Of a DNA stretch of 64,000 nucleotides, positions 1 through 8,889 are shown piece by piece. Below the pieces are notes generated by a model, which was not told where the DNA came from, did no database searches, and saw only the letters and a list, made by a program, of their open reading frames with translations. Both the position numbers and the translations under genes were made by a program. Each line of letters opens with the position of its first letter. The first letter of the stretch is position 1. The stretch comes from Deltaproteobacteria bacterium (GTDB lineage: Bacteria > Myxococcota_A > Polyangia > Polyangiales > Polyangiaceae), in NCBI GenBank assembly GCA_016218915.1, contig JACRCQ010000030.1:124001-188000 (forward strand), in the 5' to 3' direction.

Positions 1-481
1 GGTTCATGCTGCCGTAGGGGGAAGGCCGGCACACGTACTTGTCCGACTTGTACACTGCGGCGCAGACCTGATCGCTGGTGCATCCCTTGTAGGCGCACGC
101 GCCGCTGTCGCAGGACCACTCGTCGGCCGGGAACGCCCCCAGCGTCACGCAATCCGCAGGCGCAGAGCATCCGACCACGCAGTACGGCGTGTGAGGGGCT
201 CCCCCGGAGCCGGCCGATCCACCTTGCGACGAGCCACCCTGCGAGCTTCCTCCCTGCGAGGAGCCACCTTGCGAGGACCCGCCTTGGGAAGATCCTCCTT
301 GAGAGGAGCCTCCTTGCGAAGACCCGCCCTGCGAGCCTCCGCCCGTTCCCGCCGAGGAGCCGCCGGTCCCAGGGTCGCCGCCCGTACCCGCACCTGCGTC
401 ATTGTACCAGCTCCCCCCTGAAGAGCTGTCATCGGAGCAGGCCGCAACGAGCATGGCTGCGAGCAGGACGACACGTTTCAT
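1..481 (-). CDS. SQGGS-repeat lipoprotein, C-terminus off the window
   Basis: The reading frame starts at the ATG complementary to 479-481 and is still open at base 1, so the C-terminus lies outside the window. It begins MKRVVLLAAMLVAACSDD, a short signal peptide with a lipobox (LVAAC) and so a predicted lipoprotein. A Gly/Ser/Asp linker follows, then about eight tandem QGGSS repeats, then a Cys-rich part (visible Cys in YCVVGC, DCVTLG, SCDSGACAYKGC, QVCAAV, YVCRP) that probably forms disulfides outside the cytoplasm. I do not recognise a named family. A TATGCT box six bases before the ATG suggests a leaderless transcript. Its 5' end is duplicated near 1271-1450 on the far side of the toxin-antitoxin genes. 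Confidence 0.8.
   Translation of the reverse strand, partial: MKRVVLLAAMLVAACSDDSSSGGSWYNDAGAGTGGDPGTGGSSAGTGGGSQGGSSQGGSSQGGSSQGGSSQGGSSQGGSSQGGSSQGGSAGSGGAPHTPYCVVGCSAPADCVTLGAFPADEWSCDSGACAYKGCTSDQVCAAVYKSDKYVCRPSPYGSMN
216..335 (-). repeat. 15-base tandem repeat encoding QGGSS
   Basis: About eight imperfect 15-base units encode QGGSS pentapeptides inside the lipoprotein gene. Third codon positions vary between units, so the repeat is kept at the protein level. It looks like a flexible spacer between the lipid anchor and the Cys-rich domain. Boundaries are approximate. Confidence 0.8.
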
Positions 482-571
482 GGGTCGAGCATACAGCTCG
501 CCGAATCTCACCGGAAGGGACGTGGCAGCCGAACCCGCACCAGCGGCGACCACGGTTCGGTGGGGCATCGG
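435..571. repeat. Direct repeat copy A flanking the toxin-antitoxin cassette
   Basis: This segment matches 1271-1450 in the same orientation, with long near-identical blocks (for example GAGCAGG at one end and the block around CAGCGGCGACCACGGTTCGG at the other). Copy A carries the live 5' end and promoter of the lipoprotein gene. It also carries a shortened piece, lacking about 45-50 bases present in copy B, that corresponds to the 3' end of the glycosyltransferase gene. Confidence 0.85.
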
Positions 572-578
572 GCTCTGA

Positions 579-607
579 TTGCATCGGATGCAGGCAGATG
601 CTAGCGT
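579..607 (+). promoter_or_regulatory. Promoter and candidate operator of the toxin-antitoxin operon
   Basis: TTGCAT (579-584), a 17-base spacer and TAGCGT (602-607) form a plausible sigma-70-type promoter. The -10 box ends seven bases before the ATG at 615, so the transcript is probably leaderless. A perfect inverted repeat GCATC-G-GATGC (581-591) overlaps the -35 box and is a candidate binding site for the ribbon-helix-helix antitoxin. These are sequence patterns only. Confidence 0.5.
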
Positions 608-614
608 TGTATGC

Positions 615-854
615 ATGCAGTATACGATCCGCAACATTCCCCCTGAGGTCGATCGCGCGATCAAGGCGCGGGCCAAGAAGCTCGGCAAAAGCGTGAATCA
701 AGTAGCCCTCGAGCTGCTGACCTACGGAGCGGGCAAGGCGGTTCGGAGACGGAGCCTGCGAAACATGCCCGGTGCGTGGTCCAAGCAGGAAGCGACCGAG
801 TTCGACCGTTTCCTCGACGAGCATCGCGCCATCGACCCGGAGCTGTGGAAGTGA
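615..854 (+). CDS. VapB/FitA-like ribbon-helix-helix antitoxin
   Basis: The 79-residue protein starts MQYTIRNIPPEVDRAIKARA and continues with KSVNQVALELL, the beta-strand plus two-helix pattern of ribbon-helix-helix antitoxins of the VapB/FitA type. The C-terminal half (WSKQEATEFDRFLDEH) would wrap the toxin. An in-frame ATG lies upstream at 579, but 615 fits the conserved N-terminus and the leaderless promoter spacing. It overlaps the toxin gene by four bases (GTGA), which implies translational coupling. Antitoxins of this class neutralise the partner PIN nuclease and repress their own promoter. The assignment rests on fold pattern and partner gene. Confidence 0.85.
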   Translation: MQYTIRNIPPEVDRAIKARAKKLGKSVNQVALELLTYGAGKAVRRRSLRNMPGAWSKQEATEFDRFLDEHRAIDPELWK

Positions 855-1234
855 AGGTCCTGCTCGACACCAATCGGCTCTCGGATGCTTTGGCGGGAGT
901 CGCGCAAGTCGTGGAAACGCTCGAGACCGCCGAGGCCGTCTACGTGCCGGTCATCGCGTTGGGGGAGCTCCGAGCAGGGTTTCTGAAGGGGCGCCGCCCG
1001 GCGAAGAACGAGACGCGCTTGCAGTGGTTCTTGTCGCAAGACGGAGTCTCCACTGTCGAGGTCGGCGCGTCCATGTCCCATCGCTATGCGCAGATCCTCG
1101 GCGCCTTGCGCCGCGCCGGCACGCCAATCCCGACGAATGACCTTTGGATTGCCGCCATCGCGATCGATCAGGGCCTGAGCCTCTACACGCGGGACGCCCA
1201 CTTCCGGCACGTGCCAGGCTTGGCCTGTCTCTGA
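851..1234 (+). CDS. VapC-like PIN-domain ribonuclease toxin
   Basis: This is a 127-residue PIN-domain protein starting at GTG 851 (MKVLLDTNRLSDAL), overlapping the antitoxin stop. The four acidic metal-binding residues expected for the active site are visible: D6 (LLDTN), E39 (LGELRAG), D97 (TNDLWIA) and D115 (TRDAHF). Length and motif spacing match active VapC/FitB toxins, which cut RNA (often tRNA) using Mg2+ when the antitoxin is degraded. An alternative GTG at 845 would add two residues. The two-gene cassette sits between two copies of a duplicated chromosomal segment, which suggests insertion or rearrangement at this spot. Confidence 0.88.
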   Translation: MKVLLDTNRLSDALAGVAQVVETLETAEAVYVPVIALGELRAGFLKGRRPAKNETRLQWFLSQDGVSTVEVGASMSHRYAQILGALRRAGTPIPTNDLWIAAIAIDQGLSLYTRDAHFRHVPGLACL

Positions 1235-1320
1235 GCGCCGGACTTCAACAATGCGGCGAGACCCGCGTCAGAGCAGGCTGCAACGAGCATCGCTGCGAGC
1301 AGGACGATGATCCAGCACAC
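1183..1320 (-). pseudogene. Decayed duplicate of the lipoprotein 5' end
   Basis: Read on the minus strand, this stretch encodes IIVLLAAMLVAACSD, nearly the same signal peptide and lipobox as the lipoprotein at the left edge, then diverges where homology stops at about 1271 and ends at a stop at 1183. Relative to the live copy it has lost the ATG, and the TATGCT box has become TGTGCT. It is best read as the non-functional half of a duplication. A short product from the GTG at 1320 cannot be excluded. Confidence 0.7.
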
Positions 1321-1450
1321 AGCCCGCCGAATCTCACCGGAAGGGACGTGGCAGCCGAAGCACGGGTCGTGGGCTCGAAGAAGCGGCAGGGGCCGAGGCT
1401 GATGCGGGTGGCACCGCACCAGCGGCGACCACGGTTCGGTGGGGTGTCGG
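1271..1450. repeat. Direct repeat copy B flanking the toxin-antitoxin cassette
   Basis: This is the partner of 435-571. Copy B keeps a 45-50 base stretch missing from copy A and supplies the C-terminal codons of the glycosyltransferase gene. Its lipoprotein part is decayed. The arrangement fits an ancestral glycosyltransferase-lipoprotein junction that was duplicated around a roughly 700-base toxin-antitoxin segment. Confidence 0.85.
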
Positions 1451-2803
1451 CGTCCACGTCATGGGCAGGAAGTAGGCGATGGAGAGCAACACGAAGACCC
1501 CGGCAAGACCGAAACCTACCGGCCAGAGGCGAAGCGCGCGCTTGCGTACGTCCTCGACCCCATGCGCGTAGAGCACGGCTGCTGGCACGATCGCCGGGAA
1601 GATGAACCTGAAGTCAGCGTGGAATCCGTAGGGGACGAAGACATGGAAGACGAGAGCCGCGCTCACGAACACAGCGGTCGCTACCAGGCAGAACGTCCGC
1701 GCGGCCGATCGGCTGGCGCGACCGAGCAGAAGTCCAGACCCCATCCACGAGAGCATGGCGAGCAGCGCGACGTTCATGGCTCTTGCCAGGCGCTGATCCG
1801 GCTCAGGCGCAGGCAGGTGAACGGGCATCACGTTGTGGGTGCCCAGCAAGCTCGACTTGAGCAGGTGATTCCAGAACGTCGGCTCCTCGCTGCGGAACCT
1901 GCGCGCCGTGGCATAGGGAGCGGTCACGAACGACCAGGGCTGGAAGGTGCAATAGTACCTGAGGGTCGGCTTGATCGCCTGCTCTGCGCTGTTGGTATAG
2001 GCGGAGCCAAGCACGTTGAGCGGCAGGCTGGCTGATCTCGAGCCTCGGATCAGACCGTGCAGAGCCGAGACCAGCAACAGCGCGACGAGCGCGGGTGCCA
2101 TGGCCCGTCCAAGAGATCGCCGATCGTCGGACCTCCAAAGGCCTGCCAGCGCGACAGCGACCACCAGTGCAGAGAGCACGAGGCCATTGGCCTTGGTGAA
2201 CATCCCCACGACCGCAAGACCGCTCGCGGCCCAGAGCATGCTGGCCGCCGGCTTCTGCCACCAGCGAACGAGGCACAGCAGCACTCCCGCGGCTACTGCG
2301 TAGAGCATCACGTCGTTGCTGACACGATGCGAATTCAGCACGCTCGACGGCCAGAACACCACCAGGGCGGTGGCGAGGTCCTGCGCGCGGCCATCAGGAG
2401 CCAGGCGCCGGATGGCTACCGCGCTCATGAGAACGAAGCCGGTGAAGAGCAGGAACGACAGCATCTGGGGGCCGAGCGCTGGCTCGCCAGAGCCTGCTGC
2501 CTGGAATGCGCGATACGCGGCTGCAGCTGCCACGTAGTACAAAGGCGGATGGTGGCAGACCGAGCAGTCCGCGTTGGACGGGATCGCGCGGTGCGCGGCA
2601 ACGTATTGGACGTAGGCGAGGTGCGACACCGCGTCCGGATTGCGCTCGGACCAGGACGTGTAGCTGAAGTACAGACCGTAGAGCGCCAGCCCCGAGATCA
2701 CGATGACGATCGCTGGCATCCGGACCTGCAGCTTGCGCAGGATGGCAGCCGACGCGGAAGCTACGAGCGCAATGCCCACGACGAGCGCGACGGTCAAGCT
2801 CAC
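1334..2803 (-). CDS. GT-C-type integral membrane glycosyltransferase (PMT/ArnT-like)
   Basis: The 489-residue hydrophobic protein has many predicted membrane helices. Near the N-terminus an extracytoplasmic loop contains DAVSHLAYVQYV and then CHHPPLYYVAAAA. The HPPLYY motif is typical of GT-C glycosyltransferases that use polyprenyl-phosphate sugars (GT39/GT83-like). The start is taken as GTG 2803, which overlaps the stop of the preceding gene by four bases (GTGA); longer versions would run far into that gene. The last 35 or so residues are Pro/Ala/Ser-rich and come from the duplicated segment. Paired with the next gene, it probably modifies a cell-envelope glycan or glycolipid. Substrate unknown. 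Confidence 0.75.
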   Translation of the reverse strand: MSLTVALVVGIALVASASAAILRKLQVRMPAIVIVISGLALYGLYFSYTSWSERNPDAVSHLAYVQYVAAHRAIPSNADCSVCHHPPLYYVAAAAAYRAFQAAGSGEPALGPQMLSFLLFTGFVLMSAVAIRRLAPDGRAQDLATALVVFWPSSVLNSHRVSNDVMLYAVAAGVLLCLVRWWQKPAASMLWAASGLAVVGMFTKANGLVLSALVVAVALAGLWRSDDRRSLGRAMAPALVALLLVSALHGLIRGSRSASLPLNVLGSAYTNSAEQAIKPTLRYYCTFQPWSFVTAPYATARRFRSEEPTFWNHLLKSSLLGTHNVMPVHLPAPEPDQRLARAMNVALLAMLSWMGSGLLLGRASRSAARTFCLVATAVFVSAALVFHVFVPYGFHADFRFIFPAIVPAAVLYAHGVEDVRKRALRLWPVGFGLAGVFVLLSIAYFLPMTWTPTPHRTVVAAGAVPPASASAPAASSSPRPVLRLPRPFR

Positions 2804-5232
2804 TTCGAGCACACCACGCCGAGCGAATCGATCAGCGCTCCAGCTCGTCCTGCGATCCCCACGGCGACCAGCCCGGACGGGCACGCAAGGTCGAACCGTG
2901 GGCCCTCTTCTCGGCCTGACGAAGGGACCCGCCGCAGCTCGGTCGATGGGCTGCCAGGCAATGGCGCGCAGATCAGCCCGAATCCTCGTACGAACTTGGA
3001 GTGGTTGCCGTGGATTCCCACTGCGACCTCGTCCCGGTTGCACTTCTGCTCATAGGCGAGCGAGCCCTTGTCGCCGATGTCCGGTCCTGCAATCGGCGCA
3101 GCCGGTGCAGCCTCCGGTTGACGGGCGCCGCTCGGGCAGCACCCGGGGCGCACCTGCGAAATGCTCGACTCGTGCTCGTTGAACGAGCCGCTGATCGAGC
3201 ACAACGCCGTCCCTTGCGGGCAATGCCATCGGAAGGGAACGCCGCCGGTGCCGCCGACGGTCAGGGCTCGAAGCTGCTCGTTGTCGCAGAAACGACGCTC
3301 CGCCTCGAACGGGTCGGCAGGCACGCGCAGCCTGTGCAGCCGGGCCGCGCGCAGCAGGTTGTCTGCAAACAGGCTGGCCGTCATCGGCGATGTGGTCGCC
3401 CGCTGCAGGGATCGAAGCGGCTCGCAGTCGAGCGCGCGTCGCGCCGCTGCTACCATCGCATCATCCGGAGATTCGGGCTGTGCGAGCCGTGCGACGATCC
3501 ACGCGTTGGGCAGTCGCTTCTCGTGGCCTGGTCGACCCCTCTTGAGCAGCTCGATTCTCGCACCGACCGGATCGCCTAGCCCGTGGCGGTCCACCACGTG
3601 GATGTTGTCAGGAAGCAGGTAGCCCGCAATGCCGATGGCAGCCAGCGTGGTTGCACCGGAAAGCCGCGAGTCAGCCTCTTTCTTGAGGCGATAGAAGGGA
3701 CGGAAGGGATAGAGCCTCCCATCGGTCTCCTCGCCGATGACCATGCGTCGATCCGTGCTGCTCGAAGGGCGATCCCCGATCACCCTTCGCAGCTCCTTGG
3801 CTCCAGCCTCGTAGAAGGTGAATCCCTTGAAGTCCTCGAGCGCAACCGGATTGGGCTTTCCAGTGCCCAGCACGGCCCACCCCCGCTCGTCGCCAATGTC
3901 ACACTGGTTCTTGCTCTCGACCCGAACGTACAGCGTGCAACGCCCTGCCCACGCCAACACAGGGAGAAGCAAGGCAGCCGAGCCGATCCCTACGAGCACG
4001 GATCGTCCGAGGCCGCGAAGAGACACGAGCGACACCACGAGCGTGCTAGCGAACACGGCCGGTAGAAAGAGCCGCGCATGCATGTAGTCGCCGCCGATGG
4101 CGACTACGTACACGACGTGCAAGCAAGCTGCGAGCAGCAGGGAGGCGGCTGCATTCGATGGCAGCCGAGCGCCGGATGCGCGTCCACGCAGGATGGCTCG
4201 CAGGGCGAAGATGGCCATGACAGTGAGCGGAAGCGCCAGATCGTAGAGCCCGAAGAAGTTGCGCGCATAGCACCAGCCTTGCTCCCAGTTCGTGCGAAAG
4301 GCCTCCTTTGCCAGGGCCGGGTTCGGGGACACGGCAGCGAAGTAGCCCATTCGGAAGATCTGGTAGCTGCCCGGGATCAGGCCTGCGGCTGCCACCAGCT
4401 TCGCGAGCCTTGCGAGACGCGAGCGCACCGGCTCCCCCGGAGAAAACGCCTGGAGCGAGGCGATGGACAGGGGCAGGAAGAACGCGGCGGCGTACAGCGC
4501 AAAGTCAGGACGGATCAAGGGCCCAAGGCCGACGAGCGCAGCGACGAGAAGATAGGGCCGCGCGTGCCGCCTCGGGCGTCCCTGATCCGCGGGTGGCTGG
4601 TCCTGCGGCACAGGGCGTCCCAACCACACGAGTGCGAGGTAGGTCAAACCGAGCCAGGCAAGTCCGAGCCCAGTCTCGAGCCCCGCGGTCGCGTGATCCC
4701 ATGCCGGAGGGAGCGACGCAAAGATCGCAACTCCGAACGGCAGCATCCTCTGGGTCCGGAATCGGTGCAGCACCGGGTGGGCGTCGTGGTTATACAGCAG
4801 AGCTGCGAGCTGGCCGGCCAGCATTCCGACCACGGTGAGCGCCAGAGCCCCGTAGACTGCTGCATACTCCAGCCGGAAGCGAAGAAGGCCCGCCAGCGCG
4901 AGCAACGCAATCCACAAGGGGCTCGTGCCGACTTCCACGCGCTCGCCAAGGTTGAATATGGGGCCGTTGCCTATCAGCAGGTTGCGCACCACGCGAAGGT
5001 TGATGAACGCATCGTCGTGCATCCAGCGACGCGAGACACCCTGTGCTGCGAGCAGCACGATCGGGGCGAGTGCGACGAGGACGAGCAGCGCAGCGGCCAC
5101 GAGCGCCCTGCGAGAGGGAGCCGCCGCCGTGGCAGCGGTGGAAGCTGGCACTCCCTGAGCCGGCGCCGTGTCAGTCGTGACGGGCGCGGACTCTTCGGCA
5201 CAAGCCGTCGGAGCAGGATCAAGGGGTGCCAT
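2800..5232 (-). CDS. AftB-like GT-C glycosyltransferase with Cys-rich C-terminal domain
   Basis: This 810-residue protein has a Pro/Thr-rich cytoplasmic start, a first membrane helix (residues about 43-63), then MHDDAFINLRVVRN and FNLGERVEVGTSPLW. That motif set is typical of the arabinofuranosyltransferase AftB and related GT-C enzymes, whose paired Asp in the first loop is catalytic. About ten more hydrophobic segments follow. The C-terminal 150 residues are soluble and Cys-rich, with CPQGTALCSISG, CNRDEVAVGIHG and CPSGLVAVGIAG, resembling repeated units of one small domain. It is translationally coupled to the downstream glycosyltransferase (GTGA overlap). Donor and acceptor cannot be told from sequence. 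Confidence 0.75.
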   Translation of the reverse strand: MAPLDPAPTACAEESAPVTTDTAPAQGVPASTAATAAAPSRRALVAAALLVLVALAPIVLLAAQGVSRRWMHDDAFINLRVVRNLLIGNGPIFNLGERVEVGTSPLWIALLALAGLLRFRLEYAAVYGALALTVVGMLAGQLAALLYNHDAHPVLHRFRTQRMLPFGVAIFASLPPAWDHATAGLETGLGLAWLGLTYLALVWLGRPVPQDQPPADQGRPRRHARPYLLVAALVGLGPLIRPDFALYAAAFFLPLSIASLQAFSPGEPVRSRLARLAKLVAAAGLIPGSYQIFRMGYFAAVSPNPALAKEAFRTNWEQGWCYARNFFGLYDLALPLTVMAIFALRAILRGRASGARLPSNAAASLLLAACLHVVYVVAIGGDYMHARLFLPAVFASTLVVSLVSLRGLGRSVLVGIGSAALLLPVLAWAGRCTLYVRVESKNQCDIGDERGWAVLGTGKPNPVALEDFKGFTFYEAGAKELRRVIGDRPSSSTDRRMVIGEETDGRLYPFRPFYRLKKEADSRLSGATTLAAIGIAGYLLPDNIHVVDRHGLGDPVGARIELLKRGRPGHEKRLPNAWIVARLAQPESPDDAMVAAARRALDCEPLRSLQRATTSPMTASLFADNLLRAARLHRLRVPADPFEAERRFCDNEQLRALTVGGTGGVPFRWHCPQGTALCSISGSFNEHESSISQVRPGCCPSGARQPEAAPAAPIAGPDIGDKGSLAYEQKCNRDEVAVGIHGNHSKFVRGFGLICAPLPGSPSTELRRVPSSGREEGPRFDLACPSGLVAVGIAGRAGALIDSLGVVCSK

Positions 5233-5265
5233 GCGGTTCTGACGGACGGACCGGCAGATGATACC

Positions 5266-6696
5266 TCAGGTTGTGGGCCAATCGGTGTGCAGGAATCCGC
5301 GCTCGGGGAAGTCGACGCGTTGGTAGGTGTGGGCGCCAAAGGCGTCGCGCTGCGCCTGGATCAGATTCTGGGGCAGGTGGGCGGAGCGGAAGCTGTCGAA
5401 GTACGAGAGGCTGGCGCTCATGGAAGGGCAGGGGACGCCTGCCATGGCAGCGGTTGCCAGGACCCTTCGCCAGGCTTGCTGGCTCGAGACCACGACCTGG
5501 CCGAGGTCTGGATCCAACAGCAGGTTGCCCAGCTCAGGTGCGCGCTCGTATGCGAGCTTGATCGAATCCAGGAGCTTTGCCCGGATGATGCATCCCCCTG
5601 TCCAGATGCGCGCAATCTCCTGCAGCCGCACATTCCACCCTTGCTCGCCCGAGGCAGCGCTGATCAGACTCATGCCTTGCGCATAGGCACATATGCGCGA
5701 TGCGAGGATGGCGTGCTCGAGGTCGTCGACGAGGCGATCGCGCTCCGCAGAGGTCAGCGCAGGTGCCACCAGGCCCTGCAGCTTGTGGACAGCCTGCAGA
5801 CGCTGGGGGCGCAGGGCGGACATCTCGCGCGCTTCGAGCGCAGCGGTCAGGGTGGGAATGGGCACTCCGCTCTGCAACGCCGACTCCATGGTCCAGCGCC
5901 CCGTGCCCTTCTGCCCTGCAGCATCCACGATCAGGTCGACCAGAGGCTTCCCTGTCTCCTCGTCGTTCTTCCGCAGCACACGGGCGGTGAGCTCCACCAG
6001 GAACGACTCGAGCAGCCCATGGTTCCACCTGGCGAAGAGGTCAGCCATGGACGGGGCGTCCATCCCTGCAGCCTTGCGCAACAGATCATAGGCCTCGGCG
6101 ATGATCTGCATATCGCCGTACTCGATGCCATTGTGCACCATCTTGACGAAGTGCCCCGCGCCATCGGGACCGACGTGGGTCACGCAGGGGCCGGAATCGG
6201 TCTTGGCTGCAATAGCTTCCAGCACAGGACGCAGCTTCTGCCAGGCGCGCGGGCTTCCACCAGGCATGATCGACGGGCCGAAACGGGCGCCGCTCTCGCC
6301 GCCCGACACGCCGGCGCCGACGAACTCGATGCCTTCGGTGCGCATTCGCGCTTCGCGCCTCTGCGTGTCCTTGTACCAGCTGTTGCCGCCGTCGATGACG
6401 ATGTCGCCTTCTTCGAGCAAGGGCTTGAGCTGGTCGAGCATCGAGTCGACCGGAGCCCCCGCCTTGATCATCATCAGGATGCGTCGCGGACGCTCCAACG
6501 CCTCGACGAGCTGCTGCAGGGTCTGCGCGCCGACGAAACGTTTTCCCGGGATGGCCGCCATGAACTCCGCGGTTACCGCCGGCGTGTGGTTCCACACGGC
6601 CACGCAAAGCCCGCGGTCCTCGATGTTGCGTGCGAGGGCGCTTCCCATCACGCCCAGTCCGATCAGGCCGAACTGCGCCTTGGGTTGGTCGCTCAT
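5266..6696 (-). CDS. gnd: 6-phosphogluconate dehydrogenase, decarboxylating
   Basis: A 476-residue cytoplasmic enzyme of full family length. It starts MSDQPKAQFGLIGLGVMGSALARN, with the Rossmann NADP site GLGVMG. DGGNSWYKDT and AGVSGGESGARFGPSIMPGG (substrate loop) follow, then HFVKMVHNGIEYGDMQ with the catalytic Lys, and the helical C-terminal dimerisation domain. It oxidises 6-phosphogluconate to ribulose-5-phosphate plus CO2 and NADPH in the oxidative pentose phosphate pathway. It lies 25 bases after tkt on the same strand, so the two are likely cotranscribed. zwf and pgl lie about 6 kb away on the same strand. Confidence 0.97.
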   Translation of the reverse strand: MSDQPKAQFGLIGLGVMGSALARNIEDRGLCVAVWNHTPAVTAEFMAAIPGKRFVGAQTLQQLVEALERPRRILMMIKAGAPVDSMLDQLKPLLEEGDIVIDGGNSWYKDTQRREARMRTEGIEFVGAGVSGGESGARFGPSIMPGGSPRAWQKLRPVLEAIAAKTDSGPCVTHVGPDGAGHFVKMVHNGIEYGDMQIIAEAYDLLRKAAGMDAPSMADLFARWNHGLLESFLVELTARVLRKNDEETGKPLVDLIVDAAGQKGTGRWTMESALQSGVPIPTLTAALEAREMSALRPQRLQAVHKLQGLVAPALTSAERDRLVDDLEHAILASRICAYAQGMSLISAASGEQGWNVRLQEIARIWTGGCIIRAKLLDSIKLAYERAPELGNLLLDPDLGQVVVSSQQAWRRVLATAAMAGVPCPSMSASLSYFDSFRSAHLPQNLIQAQRDAFGAHTYQRVDFPERGFLHTDWPTT

Positions 6697-6721
6697 GTTC
6701 CGAGACTCCCGTGCATCGGGC

Positions 6722-8740
6722 CTACGATCGGGCGTTTGCCAACGCTGCTTTCACCGCCTCGACGACGGCCGGTCCTGTGAGCCCGAGCTTTGCCATGAGG
6801 GTGTCCCCAGGGGCCGATGCACCATACCGATCGATGCCGACCGCCACACCTGCGTCGCCGATCCAGGACGACCAGCCAAAGGTCACCCCTGCCTCGATCG
6901 ACACGCGAGCGCGGACCGCAGGGGGAAGGACCTGGTTTCGGTACTCGGCGGGCTGCGCGGCAAAGGCCTCCCAGCACGGCATGGACACGACACGGGTCTT
7001 CACCCCTTCGCTCTCGAGCTGCTTCTGAGCCTGCAGCGCCTCGTGCACTTCGGAGCCGGTCGCGATCACGATCGCATCCGGCCTCGGCCCGCTCGCTTCC
7101 GACAGGACGTAGCCGCCCTTGCTGGACTCTGACGCCGGGGCAAGACGGGAGCGATCCAGCGTGGCCTGCTTCTGTCGCGTGAGCACGATCGCCACCGGAT
7201 GATCCGTGCTCTGCATGGCGTAGCGCCAGGCTTCCGCCGTCTCGTTGGCATCGCACGGTCGCACCACGTCGAGCCCGGGGAACGCCCGCAGCGACATCAA
7301 GTGCTCGATCGGCTGGTGCGTGGGGCCATCCTCGCCGACCGCGACCGAGTCGTGCGTGAAGACGTAGATCACAGGAAGCTTGCTGAGTGCTGCGAGCCGG
7401 ATCGACGGGCGCATGTAGTCGGCAAAGCAGAAGAAGGTCGAGACGAATGGCCGGAGCCCGCCGTGGTAGGCTATGCCGTTGGCGATCGCTGCCATGGCGT
7501 GCTCGCGCACCCCGAAATGGATGTTGCGCCCTGCTCCGGTCTGCCCGTCGAACGCGCCTGCATCCTTGATCGTGGTCTGCGTGGAGCTCGACAGATCCGC
7601 GTCACCGCCCAGGAGCGACTCTACGCTCTTGGCCACGGCATTGAGCACTTTGCCGCCGGACTGGCGGGTGGCTTCCCCATCTCCCGGGGGAAAGACCGGC
7701 AAGTCCTTGTCCCAGCTCACCGGGAGCTTGCCCTGCATCGCGTCCCCGAACGCAGCCGCAAGCGCGGGGTGGTCTTTGGCGTAGGCGTTGTGGGCGGCCT
7801 GCCAGCTCTCGCGTGCTGCCTTGCCGCGGGCAGCACCTTGAAGGAATCGGGCGCGAGCCTGCTCCGACACGGCGAACGACTGGGCCGGATCAAAGCCGAA
7901 CGCCTTCTTGACCAGCGCGATCTCGTCCGCGCCGAGCGGGCTGCCGTGCGCCGCAGCCTTGCCCTGCTTGTTCGGCGCGCCATAGCCGATCGTGGTCTTG
8001 ACGATGATCAGCGAGGGACGGGTGGAGTCGGCCTTGGCCTGGGCGATCGCGCGGTCGATTGCCTCCAGGTCGGTATCGCCATGCTCGACGAGGAGCACCT
8101 GCCATCCGAAGGCCTCGTAGCGACGTCCGACGTCCTCGGTAAATGCCATGGAAGTCGGGCCATCGAGCGAGATGTCGTTGGAGTCGTACAGGTAGATCAG
8201 CTTTCCGAGCTTCAGGTGCCCTGCCAGTGAGCCTGCCTCGGAGGCCAGCCCCTCCATCAGGTCACCGTCGCCCACGAGCGCGAACGTGTAGTGATCCACG
8301 ATCGTGTGTCCTGGACGGTTGAAGCGGTGCGCAAGAGCTCGCTCGGCCATGGCCATGCCGACCGCGTTGGCGCATCCCTGGCCCAAGGGACCCGTGGTCG
8401 CTTCGACGCCAGCGGTGACGTGGAACTCGGGGTGGCCTGGGGTACGGCTGTCCCACTGGCGGAACGACTTGAGATCGTCGAGCGTGACATCGTAGCCGGT
8501 CAGGTGAAGCAGCCCGTAGAGCAGCGAGCTTCCATGTCCTGCGGACAGCACGAAGCGATCGCGGTCAGGCCAGCGAGGATCGGCGGGGTCATGCCTGAGA
8601 TGACGTTGCCACAGGACGTAGGCCATGGGGGCAGCGCCCATGGGAAGGCCAGGGTGGCCTGACTTCGCTTTCTGGATCGTGTCGATCGCGAGAGTGCGAA
8701 TCGTATTGACGCAGAGAAGGTCAACGGATGGGTCAGCCAT
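6722..8740 (-). CDS. tkt: Transketolase
   Basis: A 672-residue thiamine-diphosphate enzyme. The start at 8740 ([20 protein letters not shown]) is supported by AGGAGG seven bases upstream. Motifs include [36 protein letters not shown], the TPP-binding GDGDLMEG with a downstream [19 protein letters not shown], and [19 protein letters not shown]. It transfers two-carbon units between pentose phosphate and glycolytic sugars in the cytoplasm. It is first in a tkt-gnd operon and is divergent from the Ser/Thr kinase gene across a 149-base region. Confidence 0.97.
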   Translation of the reverse strand: MADPSVDLLCVNTIRTLAIDTIQKAKSGHPGLPMGAAPMAYVLWQRHLRHDPADPRWPDRDRFVLSAGHGSSLLYGLLHLTGYDVTLDDLKSFRQWDSRTPGHPEFHVTAGVEATTGPLGQGCANAVGMAMAERALAHRFNRPGHTIVDHYTFALVGDGDLMEGLASEAGSLAGHLKLGKLIYLYDSNDISLDGPTSMAFTEDVGRRYEAFGWQVLLVEHGDTDLEAIDRAIAQAKADSTRPSLIIVKTTIGYGAPNKQGKAAAHGSPLGADEIALVKKAFGFDPAQSFAVSEQARARFLQGAARGKAARESWQAAHNAYAKDHPALAAAFGDAMQGKLPVSWDKDLPVFPPGDGEATRQSGGKVLNAVAKSVESLLGGDADLSSSTQTTIKDAGAFDGQTGAGRNIHFGVREHAMAAIANGIAYHGGLRPFVSTFFCFADYMRPSIRLAALSKLPVIYVFTHDSVAVGEDGPTHQPIEHLMSLRAFPGLDVVRPCDANETAEAWRYAMQSTDHPVAIVLTRQKQATLDRSRLAPASESSKGGYVLSEASGPRPDAIVIATGSEVHEALQAQKQLESEGVKTRVVSMPCWEAFAAQPAEYRNQVLPPAVRARVSIEAGVTFGWSSWIGDAGVAVGIDRYGASAPGDTLMAKLGLTGPAVVEAVKAALANARS

Positions 8741-8889
8741 GGGATCCTCCTGAACCGGATCCTGCGATAGTTCGTCTGGGCCCGGGCGGCGAAGGAATTT
8801 TGCGACGAGAACCCTGGCAGTCCGGGCGTGGCACGGGAGTCTTGAGCAACGTGGCGGAACAGTCCACAATCCGCGCGGAAGGGATTTGC

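Noticed and set aside
571-1270. Insertion sequence carrying the toxin-antitoxin genes
   Set aside because: No transposase or terminal inverted repeats are present, and the flanking duplication is far longer than IS target duplications.
4078-6780. A 900-codon plus-strand frame opposite the glycosyltransferase and gnd genes
   Set aside because: gnd and the GT-C protein on the minus strand have complete motifs. The plus-strand frame is Arg/Gln/His-rich and matches nothing, so it is a GC-bias artefact.
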